Below, piece by piece: positions 1 through 10,454 of a DNA stretch of 64,000 bases. Location of the stretch: positions 56,558,914 through 56,622,913 of the forward strand of contig NC_016132.3 of NCBI RefSeq assembly GCF_000005505.3, written 5' to 3'. Position numbers and translations under genes: made by a program. The notes beneath the pieces are model-generated. The model saw nothing but the letters and a program-made list of their open reading frames with translations. It did no database searches and was not told where the DNA came from. This DNA comes from Brachypodium distachyon. Taxonomy: Eukaryota > Streptophyta > Magnoliopsida > Poales > Poaceae. Within the stretch, counting starts at the first letter, position 1; each line of letters starts with the position of its first letter.

Positions 1-149
1 GCATCATGTACCATCTTTTTCTTTTTTGTTTCAGTATTGATTTCTCCTGTGATCTGCTGGTTTTGTTTAGAACAAGTAATCGGGTTAGTTAGTCAAACAG
101 TCACATTTCCACGAGATTAGCCGACACTGGGCTAGTCATACATATTAGG

Positions 150-203
150 TCTTGTTCGGTTACAACAATTCCTGCGTGGATTGAGAGGGATTTTGGCATT
201 CAT
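150..203. mobile_element. Possible MITE end abutting exon 2 of the first GT77 copy
   Basis: The stretch beginning CTTGTTCGGTTA and continuing with TGGATTGAGAGGG resembles one terminus of a common class of grass MITE whose ends read CTTGTTCGGTTA...TAACCGAACAAG. Only one end is visible. It runs directly into the coding sequence of exon 2, where the sister genes have a polypyrimidine tract and AG acceptor. The family assignment is from memory of such repeats and was not searched. Confidence 0.35.
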
Positions 204-1154
204 GAAAAAATCCCAGGCCTAGCCCAGCTGCTACCGAAGGTGGCCATGGAGGACAAGACAGTGATCATCACCACGGTGAATGAGGCGTGGGCCCGGCCTG
301 GCTCCCTGCTGGACATCTACCTCGAGAGCTTCAAGAACGGCGAGGACACAGAGCACCTCCTAGCCCATGTCCTCATTGTCGCCCTCGACCCTGCCGGCTT
401 TCGGCGTTGCACAGTTGTGCACCCTCACTGCCACCTGCTCGAGGTGAAGATCGCGAACCTGACCTCAGCCACGCCGTTCATGTCCAAGGAGTACCTCGAG
501 CTCGTCTGGACCAAGCTCTACCTCCAACAATGCATACTCGAGCTCGGCTACAATTTCCTCTGCACCGTAAGAACAAAAACTTGACCGTGAAAACTCCAAA
601 GAACTAAAATTATCGGTGTGTAACACTTGCAGGATACTGATATGATACTATTGCGGGATCCGTTCCGGCGCATCCCGGTGTATGCGGACATGAGCGTGTC
701 CTCAGATGACTTCTCGAGCGCACGTGCTCCGCTGGACAACCCGCCCAACACGGGGCTCTACTACATGAAGGCAACGAACCGGAGCATCGAGATGCTTCGG
801 TACTGGCAGGCGGCAAGGCCGAGGTTCCCGGGCGTCAATGACCAGCCCGTCTTTGTTAAGATCAAGACCGAGCTCATCGAGAAGCTCCAGGTCCGGATCG
901 AGCCCCTTGACACAGTCTACTTTGGTGGGTTTTGCGAGTACCACGACGACTTTGACAAGATATGTACCATGCACGCTGACTGTTGCATCGGCGTGGACAA
1001 CAAGGTCCATGACCTCATGGATGTGGTCGCTGACTGGAGAAGGTACAGGAGCATGACACTAGAGGAGAGAAAGAATACGAGTGCGAACCTCACGTGGACG
1101 GTCCCCCTACTGTGTAGGAAGTCTACCAACTGGCACAAACCTGTTCATCCGTGA
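204..1154 (+). CDS. GT77-type glycosyltransferase, copy 1 (5'-partial, possibly splice-defective)
   Basis: Nucleotide-diphospho-sugar transferase domain protein of the plant At4g15970-like group, placed in GT77. Such proteins are expected to be type II Golgi membrane enzymes; the sugar and acceptor here are unknown. Exon 2 is 204-566 and exon 3 is 633-1154, joined in phase 0 across a 66-bp intron. Exon 1 (the signal-anchor exon) is not in the window. Exon 2 carries the family block MEDKTVIITTVNEAW, and exon 3 opens with the DTD (DxD) nucleotide-sugar/metal motif. The CCIGVDNKVHDLMD block and a WTVP...C tail follow. No internal stop or frameshift is seen. Odd: where copies 2-4 have CAG before exon 2, this copy reads CAT, so the conserved acceptor is lost. 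An AG 17-20 bp upstream (around 184-187) keeps the frame open and might substitute. Either the gene uses a displaced acceptor or it is a recent pseudogene. Confidence 0.75.
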
Positions 1155-1777
1155 CCTGTGGAGAAACCACAAAAAAGCAATTTGGTTGTTGACAATTTGA
1201 CACCTCGACCGCCTATTGGTGGGTCCACTCGCACCGATGTATCTCCAGTCCAATGATCTAAACTTCTCACTTATTGGGGCGAGCGACGGTTTTTCAAAAC
1301 CTTCGAGGCTATCTAGCTTGTGCAGGTCTGCATATTTTCATCAGAGTTTAAGAAATGTGTCAAGACACAAAGAATGAAGGTCTTAAATGTAAATTCTGTG
1401 TTCCATAAAAAAATCTTCGCTACTCTGGTTAATTGATCAATGAAGTAATATAATTTGTTAAAAACAGGAGAAAAATCTGTCGACACACATGGCAGACCTA
1501 CGTAGGCGCGCGCCCTGCCGCGTAAAAACGCCACACGTAGCCTACGATAGCAGAAGCCGTCGTCGTCCTACTCCTATAATCGAGCCCAAAACCCCACAGG
1601 CTAGCAGGTCGATCGAAAGGTACTTCCTTTCAGCTTCCAAGCATACGAAATATACGGAACAGTTAACTGCTGAACGGTTTCCTGTCTTCCGGACATCACT
1701 TCCCCTCCCCGGCCGTCTTCCTTCCTTGCTCCTTTCTTGTTGATCTTCAATCTGCAGTTCGGAACCCGTTCCCGGAG
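1155..1777 (+). promoter_or_regulatory. Spacer: 3' flank of copy 1 and promoter region of copy 2
   Basis: The 3' flank carries a GTTGACAATTTGACA block near 1188 that recurs after copies 2 and 3 (about 3520 and 6482) and in altered form after copy 4. A block at about 1487-1560 (ATGGCAGAC..., CTGCCGCGT..., GTAGCCTACGATAGCAG) matches blocks upstream of copies 3 and 4, so the duplication unit included the promoter. No other gene is visible. Confidence 0.5.
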
Positions 1778-3482
1778 ATGGGACTGGTGAAGGAGGGGAG
1801 CCTGAAGCCGAACCACCACAACGCCGTGTGGTTCCTGCTGGGGGCAGCTCTGCCCACGATCCTCTTGTTCTTCCTGGCGTCCGATCGGGTGGGAGATCGG
1901 CTGCCCGGCGTCTCCATCTGGGGGAAAAGCAGCAACGGGTCTCTGCCGCTGCCTCCGGAGGCCGCTCACCATGCGCAAGAACAACAAGAACAAGAACAAG
2001 AGGTATGTATGTACGTGCTCGTTTAGAATCCTTTTAAGTTTTGTTTTGAATCACTCTTAATTCCGCCCTTGTATATATATGCATGTGCCCAGCACACAAC
2101 CTGGTAGTTTAGCTCGATCGTTGTGAGTTGCGGACTTGAATTCCTGGAAATTTCACACGCTGTGGCGTTGCATAGTTCGTTCCGGTATGCTGAGGCAAGG
2201 GGACTGCCTACGAACTTGCAGTCGCAATCTATCGTTGTTGGCTATAAAACCCGTGTCTTCGTTTTCCGTAATTAATGCCGGTCCCATCTGAAAGGCACAT
2301 TCACTTAACTTTTCAGAAAGAAAGGCACAGCTTGATCTTGGGCATCCACACACCAACGGTTTGGAAATTTCCTCATGTACCCTTTCCATGAAAATGTTTA
2401 AATGATCGAATTGTAAATATATACTGAAGAACACACCCGATTATTCCATTTCCAAAAAAAATACACCGTATATTATTTCATTTGCATTGAAGGATTTTCA
2501 CTAATCCCAATCCACATGCAGGACAAATTCCCAGGCCTAGCCCAACTGTTGCCGAGGGTGGCAATGGAGGACAGGACAGTGATCATCACATCAGTGAATG
2601 AGGCGTGGGCGCGACCCGGCTCCCTGTTGGACATCTACCGTGAGAGCTTCAAGAACGGCGAGGATACGGAGCACCTTCTCAACCATGTACTCATCGTGGC
2701 CCTTGACCCTACCGGCTTTGGCCGCTGCAATGTCGTGCACCCCTACTGCTACCTCCTCGAGGTGAAGACCGCAAACCTCACCTCAGCTACCCGCTTCATG
2801 TCCAAAGAGTACCTCGAGCTCGTCTGGAGCAAGCTCTCTTTCCAGCAGCGTGTCCTTGAGCTCGGCTACAACTTCCTCTACACCGTAAGAACAACAAGAA
2901 CACATCCATGATCGAAAACACCGAAGAATTAAAACTAACGGTGTGAATCATTTGTAGGATACTGATATGATAATGATGCGGAATCCATTACGACACATCC
3001 CGGTGTACGCGGACATGAGCGTCTCCACCGACAACTTCTTAGACGCACGCGTTCCGTTGACCAACCCGCTCAATACGGGGCTCTACTACATGAAGGCGAC
3101 AAACCGGAGCATCTCGATGCTCCGGTACTGGCAGGAGGCAAGGCCAAGGTTCCCACGCCTGAACGACCAGCCCGTGTTCGCGAGGATCAAGCACGAACTC
3201 GTCGAGAAGCTCCAGGTCCGGATCGAGCCTCTTCGCACAATCTACTTCGGCGGGTTCTGCCAATACCATGACGATTTTGACAAGATCAGCATCATGCACG
3301 CTGATTGCTGCATCGGCGTGGACAATAAGGTGCACGACCTCATGGACGTGGCCGCTGACTGGAAGAGGTACCGGAGCCTGACACGGAAGAAGAAGAGGAA
3401 TATGAACGTGAAGCTCACATGGACGGTCCCTGTCCGGTGCAGGAAGTCGATCCATCGGCGTAAACCTGTTCGCCGCCATTGA
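1778..3482 (+). CDS. GT77-type glycosyltransferase, copy 2
   Basis: Putative Golgi type II glycosyltransferase of about 370 residues. Exons are 1778-2002, 2522-2884 and 2958-3482, all phase 0, with introns of 519 and 73 bp and GT-AG ends. Exon 1 encodes a short cytosolic tail and a membrane anchor (AVWFLLGAALPTILLFFLA) plus a Gln/Glu-rich stem. Exon 2 is the first half of the nucleotide-diphospho-sugar transferase domain (MEDRTVIITSVNEAW, SKEYLELVWSKL). Exon 3 starts with the DTD motif and runs through NTGLYYMKATNRS and CCIGVDNKVHDL to a basic C-terminus. It is intact. The 363-nt exon 2 has exactly the same length in copies 2, 3 and 4. GT77 relatives include arabinosyl- and xylosyltransferases of cell-wall polymers and extensins; which activity applies cannot be read here. 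The nearest relatives are copies 1 and 3, so this is a recent tandem duplicate. Confidence 0.9.
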
Positions 3483-4525
3483 CGTGCAGAGAGACCGCGT
3501 CTAAGTGTAACCAATTTGATTGTTGACAATTTGACACGTACGTGCGCTAGTCTGTAGTGTATGAGCTATGAGCTTGGGCTACTAGTTTTTGGTCAATATT
3601 GGATTTTATTCAATAATCAGAGACCTGTATTTAGCTAGGCAGTAAAATAGTCAACTATAACTAGGAGTACTCCGGAAGGTCAACTGAGTCCTTTTCACTC
3701 GAGACAATCCTACTCTCGTCTCGTTTCAACCACGTGGCGATGCAAGTCGAGACTGGAAGCTTCTCGCACTATATGATGTCTTTTTCACTCCGAACTCGAT
3801 CTCCTTGTCATCCCAAAAGTCTCTGATTAATGTGCGTGCCGTGCGTGCTCTTCTCCCTGATCAATATTTCTGCTCTTGTGTATTATCCTGCAGGTGACCC
3901 TGATTGCAAGTGTCCAGGCTGGAAACTTTTGACCGCGTTGATACAACTAATTAAGCAAAAAAAAGCCTATTTTTTTAGAACTAATTAAGCATCTGAAAAT
4001 TCAAAACTAGTACACACTATCATAACATGGGTGTATACATCTTGACAAGTAGTACTTGACTACATGTTACAGTAAGCAAAAAAGTCTCTTGCCATTTAAT
4101 TTGTGCATCTCAAATTCTCATTTCGATCCCATTTTCTCTTGTGCATCGATCTAAATACCCACCACAAAGTACGGTAACAAAGTGGCATCTCTTTCTTTTT
4201 TTGCTATAAAAATTGATTTTCCTGGATACGCGCACGCTGGTCAAAGCTGCCGGCATCTCGGGGGGCAGTGTATGACCGTGTACGTACCCGTATCAGCACT
4301 CAAAGGCATGCAACCTAGGACCTCGGAGTAATAAACCCGTGCCACGTATGGCAGACGTGCGTACGTAGCTAGGCTGCCGCGTCAAACCGCGAGTAGCGTA
4401 AGCTAGCAGGGGTCGTCTTATTGGCGAGCAGAAAACTTACATACATAGGCCCGTGTTTCAACGGATCCAACAGTTCAAGCATACAGTACTAGTTTGTCTG
4501 TCTTCCTGCCTGCGTTTCTTGCTCG
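3483..4525 (+). promoter_or_regulatory. Spacer and promoter region of GT77 copy 3
   Basis: AT-rich spacer. The proximal part (about 4285-4425: CGTATCAGCACTCAAAGG..., GCTGCCGCGTCAAACCG, GCGTAAGCTAGCAGGGG) is shared with the regions before copies 2 and 4 and with the orphan block near 10.47 kb. No coding sequence is visible, and no clear TATA box can be assigned. Confidence 0.4.
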
Positions 4526-6433
4526 ATGGCCGGGTTGGGGAAGGAGGGGATCAGCCTGAAGCCGATCAGCAACCACAGCGTGGTGTGGTTCTTGCTGGGG
4601 GCAGCTCTCCCCACGGTCCTGCTCTTCGTCCTGGCTTCCGACCGTGTGGGCGAGCAGCTGTCCATCGTCTCCGGCAGCTGGGGGAAGTACGGTAACGGCG
4701 CCGGCGGGGATCTGCCGCCGCTGTCTCCGGACGCCGCCTATGCGCAAGAACAAGAGGTACTCCGTAATAAAGAATGTCTGAATATGCGTGTGCATGCTAT
4801 GTTCAGGCGATACGTACGTAGTACGCGCTCATTTAGCACATATCCAGTTTTGTTTACTCGATCGTTGTGAGTTGGCGACTGAGAATTTTCAGGTTGTATA
4901 GTTCGTTCGTGTATATGCTGAGAGAAGAACTAGCTAGCTAGCCTACGAACTTTGAAGTCGTCTCAACCGATCGGTGACGGCGTTGACTAGCCATTAATTG
5001 TCTTCTTTTCCTTCATTTTTTTTTACTTTGACAGAGAAATAATTTTTAATAACTCACAATCACAGTTACATCATTAACCAAAAATGTACTAGTGGGAGGA
5101 GGATTAAACCCAGACTGGACAGGAGAAGACTTTGCTTAATGCTGAGCTCTTTTGAAAGGCACATTAATTCTTTTGAAAGGCCGTTATATACACTCAGATG
5201 GGCCTTTATGACAACAAGATGAACTCATCATCTAAGGTTTCCAGGTTTCGCTAAAAAAAAGAATCTAAGGTTTCGAGGTTGATGTGCCCGTTCTATTGTA
5301 CTTTGACATCCTTGTACTTTACCAGGCTTCACAAAGCCCACGGTAAATACTCAAAACACTAGATTATTCAATAAAAAAACACTTTACTCCATGATATTTT
5401 TTTAAAGAAAAGTTGATTATTCCACCTCCATTCAAGGATTTGTAACTAATCCCATTCCGTCCGCAGGAGAAATTTCCAGGCCTAACTCAGCTGCTACCGA
5501 GGGTGGCCATGGACGACCGCACAGTGATCATCACATCGGTCAACGAGGCGTGGACGCAGCCCGGCTCCCTGCTAGACCTCTACCGTGAGAGCTTTAAGAA
5601 CGGCGAGGACACGGAGCACCTCCTCGCACATGTCCTCGTGATCGCCCTTGACCCCGCGGGCTTCCACCGTTGCAACGTCGTCCACCCCCACTGCTACCTC
5701 CTCGAAGTGAAGACTGTGAACCTCACCTCGGCCACAAGGTTCATGTCTAAAGAGTATCTTGAGATCGTCTGGACCAAGCTTTCCCTCCAGCAGCGCATCC
5801 TGGAGCTCGGCTACAACTTCCTATTCACCGTAAGAACCAGCCCACAAATTACTCCTAGTTGCTAACAATGGATATTCCAACACTCCAAGAAAGTTAACGA
5901 ATCGCTTGTAGGATGCCGATATGCTACTGTTTCGGAACCCGTTCCGGCGCATCACGTTGCACGCGGACATGAGCGTCTCCTCCGACGATTTCTCCATCGC
6001 GCGCGCTCCGCTGGACAACCCAATCAACACGGGGCTCTACTACGTGAAGTCGACGAACCGGACCGTGGAGATGCTCCGGTACTGGCAGGCGGCAAGGTCA
6101 AGGACCCCGGGCGCCCACGACCAGACCGTCTTTGGCAATATCAAGCACGAGCTCGTGGAGAAGCTCAAGGTCCGGATCGAGCCCCTCGACACGTCCTACT
6201 TCGGCGGGTTTTGTGAGTACCACGATGACTTTGAGAAGATCAGCACCATGCACGCCGACTGCTGTATCGGCGTGGACAACAAGGTGCACGATCTCATGGA
6301 CGTGGCAGCCGACTGGAAGAGGTACATGAGCATGACGCTGGACGAGCGGAAGAAGATGAGTGGGAACCTCACGTGGACAGTCCCCGTGCGCTGCAGGAAG
6401 TCGATCAACTGGCGTAAACCTGTTCACCCTTGA
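4526..6433 (+). CDS. GT77-type glycosyltransferase, copy 3
   Basis: About 371 residues. Exons are 4526-4756, 5467-5829 and 5912-6433, with GT-AG introns of 710 and 82 bp in phase 0. Exon 1 gives a signal anchor (VVWFLLGAALPTVLLFVLA) followed by a short Gly/Ser/Pro stem. Exons 2-3 form the nucleotide-diphospho-sugar transferase domain with MDDRTVIITSVNEAW, a DAD version of the DxD motif at the start of exon 3, NTGLYYVKSTNRT, CCIGVDNKVHDLMD and a terminal CRKSINWRKPVHP. It is intact. The start was chosen because it precedes the membrane anchor and matches the starts of copies 2 and 4. Intron 1 shares the block GATCGTTGTGAGTTG with copy 2, another trace of duplication. Substrate unknown. Confidence 0.9.
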
Positions 6434-7152
6434 TGCCCCAAAGAGATCTAAGCAAATTAAGCAATGGCATATGTCGGTTTTGTTGACAATTTGACAGCAG
6501 CGTATGCTTGTAATGTATATGATCGACCCACCGTGTGTCCACGTGAGGTATGCACTAAGAAATTTTCATGAACTTAACACACATAGGCATGCATATACCG
6601 TGTATCGGCTTAGAATAAATTGTTACTCTGTTACACTTCCAAATAAATAAACAAGTAGTAGTTGTTAAGATCCGCGGAAGGACATGCTAACTCTACTTAG
6701 TTGTTGACAATTTGCTTTTCACTTGAACACAGCTAAAATTCCGTTCCTAATATTCTGAAACGCTTATTTTATAGCATATCATCTGAAATGTATGACTTTA
6801 TAGGATCTTGGATGTATAAATTCCAATCGTAAGAAACTTCATATGTTCAGAAAAGAAGAGAGCGTTGAAGAACCAAATTGGCAAAGAGATTCTGAGTGTG
6901 TAGTATGCAGGAATTCTGGGACTGCAATACGAGAAAGTGGAGAAAAAAATGAAGATGCATATTATAAAAGTATAACATGAATCTCCAAGCAATGGACGGT
7001 GTAGATATGTAGTATGGAGAAACCAATTTCGGCGGCAACCGAATCGACAGAATTATAATAAAGCTCATTATGCATTCACAAATTTCTACGGTCCTTCACC
7101 AATAGTATCCAACGATTTAGATGAAAGAAGGGACAACACTATCTCTTTTGTA
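6434..7152. other. Spacer between GT77 copy 3 and the convergent B3-like gene
   Basis: Contains the 3' flank of copy 3, with GTTGACAATTTGACA at about 6482 and a second partial GTTGACAATTTG at about 6703. A block at 6548-6690 (ATGAACTTAACACACATAGGCATGC..., GTTGTTAAGATCCGCGGAAGG) recurs at about 10.9-11.0 kb. The rest is AT-rich with no gene seen. Confidence 0.5.
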
Positions 7153-8136
7153 TCACTTCTCTTCTTCCTCCTTCTCCTCGTTGCCACTTGACGCAGAGGT
7201 TGTAGGGCTTATCACGTTCTTATCATGACGCATCATTACCAGCACTCCTGCAGCCCATAGCACGACCGGGTCAGCACCATCTCTCACCATTACGGCCAAG
7301 GCCGGGTTCTCACGAGCATCGACAACGGCATTCTCCAAGACGGGCACAGCGTCCTCATTATAGACATTGGCATCCTCCGTGGCCGCCGGCGCCGGCATTA
7401 CTGCCAGTGCTCCGCTCTCCTCTGCCAAAATCTCGGCAACGGCCGCCGGTACAGCTCCGTTCTCCCCCGCCAAAATCTCAGCCGGTGCTCCGTTCTCCTC
7501 CGCCAAAATCTCGGCAATGACAGCGTCGGCATGTGGAGCGTCGCCTTGGCGGTAGTGCACCATCACCAGCCCAAGCTGGCCGCACGGCTGGTTCTCGACG
7601 CCCAAATCAAGCCTGGGCGAACGGAACGCCCACAACTCGACCATGACGTGTTCCCCGCCAGCCGCGTCGCCTTTCGTCGCTCCAAGGCCGTTGTCCTTGA
7701 GGAATGAGCCCCAGCCGGCGAAGAGCCGGTAGGTGGCCCGGCCAAACTTCTTGCAGCGGAGATTGTAGGGCTTGCCGTGGCGGTCGTATGCCCGTATTTG
7801 GAAGCCGTCTTTCGTTGGCATTCGAGATTTCTCTTCCTCGGTCAGGATCTCGTCCAACAGGCACGGCAGGCCGTGTTTGGCTTGCCAGCTCCTGCATGAG
7901 ATGAGCAGCCGGTGCTGGCAGAGGTCTCTGTCCGTTACCCACAGCTTCTTGCCGTAGATGCGCACGGGTGAGGCGTCGAGGTCCTTGAGGATGTCTCGTA
8001 GCGCTTCGTCGACCACGGGGTTCTTGTCGAGCGAGATGTTGTCCATGTCAGCCCCTGCCGACGAGGTCTGCTGGCCGTCGCGCCCCAAGCCGGCCCAGAA
8101 CACGCTGCTTGGTTGGGCACGGATGGCGTCGCCCAT
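7153..8136 (-). CDS. B3-like DNA-binding domain protein, single exon
   Basis: A 327-residue intact reading frame on the minus strand. Residues about 60-190 look like a plant B3-like domain of the diverged type (KKLWVTDRDLCQHRLLIS..., GRATYRLFAGWGSFLKDNGL..., GGEHVMVELWAFRS). The order is a basic entry strand, then a W..F...N.L segment, then a G-D/E-x-V-x-x-W-x-F strand. A nuclear DNA-binding role is inferred from this. The C-terminal third holds three imperfect AEILAEENGA-type repeats (near residues 207-245) and an acidic EEKEEEEK tail. The ATG at 8136 is the first in frame and leaves 59 residues before the domain. It lies opposite to and inside the GT77 array, so it is an insertion into or interruption of that cluster. 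The assignment to a B3 subfamily is uncertain; a grass-specific protein of unknown function is the alternative. Confidence 0.6.
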   Translation of the reverse strand: MGDAIRAQPSSVFWAGLGRDGQQTSSAGADMDNISLDKNPVVDEALRDILKDLDASPVRIYGKKLWVTDRDLCQHRLLISCRSWQAKHGLPCLLDEILTEEEKSRMPTKDGFQIRAYDRHGKPYNLRCKKFGRATYRLFAGWGSFLKDNGLGATKGDAAGGEHVMVELWAFRSPRLDLGVENQPCGQLGLVMVHYRQGDAPHADAVIAEILAEENGAPAEILAGENGAVPAAVAEILAEESGALAVMPAPAATEDANVYNEDAVPVLENAVVDARENPALAVMVRDGADPVVLWAAGVLVMMRHDKNVISPTTSASSGNEEKEEEEK

Positions 8137-8578
8137 GGCGTGATCTGCTGGGTTTCTCCTAGATGGATCAGGCTTCGAAATACGCAGGCGTGATAACTTA
8201 GCTAGAAGCTAGCACGGTCACAAAACTTGGGTAAAAAAGCACTCGTGTATATGCCTTGTTGCCTTGTTTAACCCTTGTTTATTTTATCTCTTCTCCTACT
8301 CGACCGGAGAGGCACATTAGAGGACGTACTACATTGAGATTTGAGAGACCTAACATGTTACGACTTACGAATTAGGAAAAATATCCAATCCTAACCTGAT
8401 TACAATGTTACAAACGAATAGTTCCAAGCTTCTCCATCTCCGGACTTTTTTTTTTTAGTGAATTTCAATTAACCACAGTTCTTGTGGCCGGCTTCTCACG
8501 AAACCCATTTTTTTTTAATTTGCTCGCAAAACCACGCATGTTGGGATTAATTGTTTCAACTTATCAAAAACTGATGTT
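8137..8578. other. Upstream region of the B3-like gene
   Basis: AT-rich sequence with poly-T runs at about 8447-8457 and 8511-8518. The part from about 8480 on already carries a weak copy of the AAAACCAC...TTTTGGGATTAATT unit that is repeated inside the neighbouring element. No gene is seen. Confidence 0.4.
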
Positions 8579-9505
8579 TAAACTGTGAGTTAATTTCAGA
8601 AAACCACACCTTTTGATGTTAGGATTTCACGGATACACAGGTTTTGTGGTTTGCAAGAGAAAACCACAGGTTTTGGGACTAATTTCTTTTAGAAAATTCA
8701 AATGACCCGGATTAGGCACTTTGACAGCAAAACCGACAGATATGGCCCACATGTAAGTCGCCAGGTTGGCAATTTTGTCCATCTCATTTCTTCACACAGC
8801 CCCCTTGCCTTCGCTGTATTCACGAACTTCTCCCTCCTCCTCCTTCTCCCCACCAGCACTCTCTACCTTGCCCGCAGCCGGCGACCTGCCCGGCGCCGCC
8901 TCCGCCCCGCACCCCCACCCAGTGCTCCTGCCCCGTGGCCGGTGCCGCCCTCGCCTGCCCACGCCCCGCGCCCCTGCCCCGCGACCGGCGCCGCCTCCGC
9001 CTGCCCGCACCCCTGCCTTGCTCCGCCCCCGCTTGTCGTCCCAGCCCGCCGCCGGCGCCCCGCCCCCGCCCTCCGGCGGCGACTCGCCCCAGCCCCGGGC
9101 CGCCTCCGCCTGCCCCCGCCCATCGCCGACGACCGGCCAGCCCCACACCGCATCCGGCTGCCCCATCCCGCCGCCGGCGACCCGACCCTCTGCCCCGATG
9201 CTGCCATCGGGTTCTTGGGTAACTTTTTTTTGTTTTTTTTTGTTTTTTGAGATGTGATTTGGAGTTGGGTGCAAATACAAACTAAGACGAGGGGTTGGGA
9301 AAAAGAGAGATCTTCTGACGTGGCGACTTACTTGTGGGCCATATCTGTCAGTTTTGCTGTCAAAGTGCGTAATCCAGCTCATTTGGGTTTGTGAAAAAAT
9401 CAGCCACAAAACATGTGGTTTTCTGTTGCAAACCGCAAAACTTGTGTCTCCGCGAAAACCTAGCCTCAAAACACGTGGTTTTCTGAAATTTACTGTTAAG
9501 CTGTT
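8579..9505. mobile_element. Long-TIR, GC-rich-cored element (Mutator/Pack-MULE-like)
   Basis: About 190 bp at 8579-8770 is repeated in inverted orientation at about 9310-9500. Matching pieces include TTTCAGAAAACCAC, CACTTTGACAGCAAAAC, GACAGATATGGCCCAC and GTAAGTCGCCA. Each arm also contains internal repeats of an AAAACCACA-GGTTTTG unit. The core (about 8870-9215) is very GC-rich and Pro/Arg/Ala-coding in every frame. Long inverted arms with a GC-rich core are typical of non-autonomous Mutator-like elements that have captured a 5' exon. No transposase is present, and no clear 9-bp target duplication could be fixed. Confidence 0.6.
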
Positions 9506-10454
9506 TTGACCGTTTTAATTGCATGTGGGGGCCGCCGTAAGTTGCCACGTCAGACGCAAACCGACCCGACCCGTTAACCCGGACAGACTTTCAAACTTTT
9601 TTTCCGACCGTATGGTTTTTCTTTGATTAAAAAAAATACTTACAACGGACTACATGTAAAAAAAACTGTCAAAAGTACAACGGGCCCCACATGATAAGCC
9701 TGGCGTAAAAAACAGTGCGTGTCTTGTTTCTTTATTTATTTATCGCTTAGGCAACTAAACCTACTTGGAGTCAGAGTAGACCACTGAAACCAACTCGTAT
9801 GCATCAAGGACTGAACACATTAACTAGGAAAGCAATTAATTCCAGCCTGATTACAACCGGTTACTCGTATGCATTGCAAACACTTGCCAATTAATTGAAC
9901 CTCCGAGTCCAATCCATCGAAGCTTGGCAGGCGCCGGACTCTGCAGACGGGCTATGGTCCATGGGCCCATGACGAGCCTCTTACTCTTTTGCTCACAACT
10001 CTGGTGTAGTTTCAGAAAGGCCAACATAGGCAAGCTACGGCCCATACGTACCAATCAATTGATTAACCTTTTTTTTTCCAGCTGTTGATTGATAGAAACC
10101 AATTGATCGGATTATATAACAGAAAAGAAATGATTCTCAAAAAAAATACAGAAAAGAAATTATCATCTCTGCCGTAGGTTATGTACTCCTGTACCATGAT
10201 GAGCATGTTACTGCGACCTGCGGGCAAAGATGTGATTTTGACGGCGTGTGGGCATGTGGAGCGGGTGGTTTGGAAGGTGTTATCCCCATCAGTGTTGTGA
10301 TTTGTTTCTTCTATACACATCATGTAATTGCGTCACGTCGGAGTCATATGTTGCGGAGGTGTGTCTGGTCTGTAACTTCACATTAAGTCATCACAGGTTC
10401 GGATGTCACCCCAGGAGAAAATTTTATTATTTGGAGGAGTAAATGAGTAATTGG
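9506..10454. other. Spacer with no recognised gene
   Basis: Mostly AT-rich sequence with several short poly-A/T runs. No reading frame over about 86 codons and no family resemblance was seen. Confidence 0.5.

Noticed and set aside
8702..9257. Long overlapping Pro/Arg/Ala-rich open frames on both strands
   Set aside because: All frames are open at once because of extreme GC content; no domain, and they lie in the core of an inverted-repeat element.
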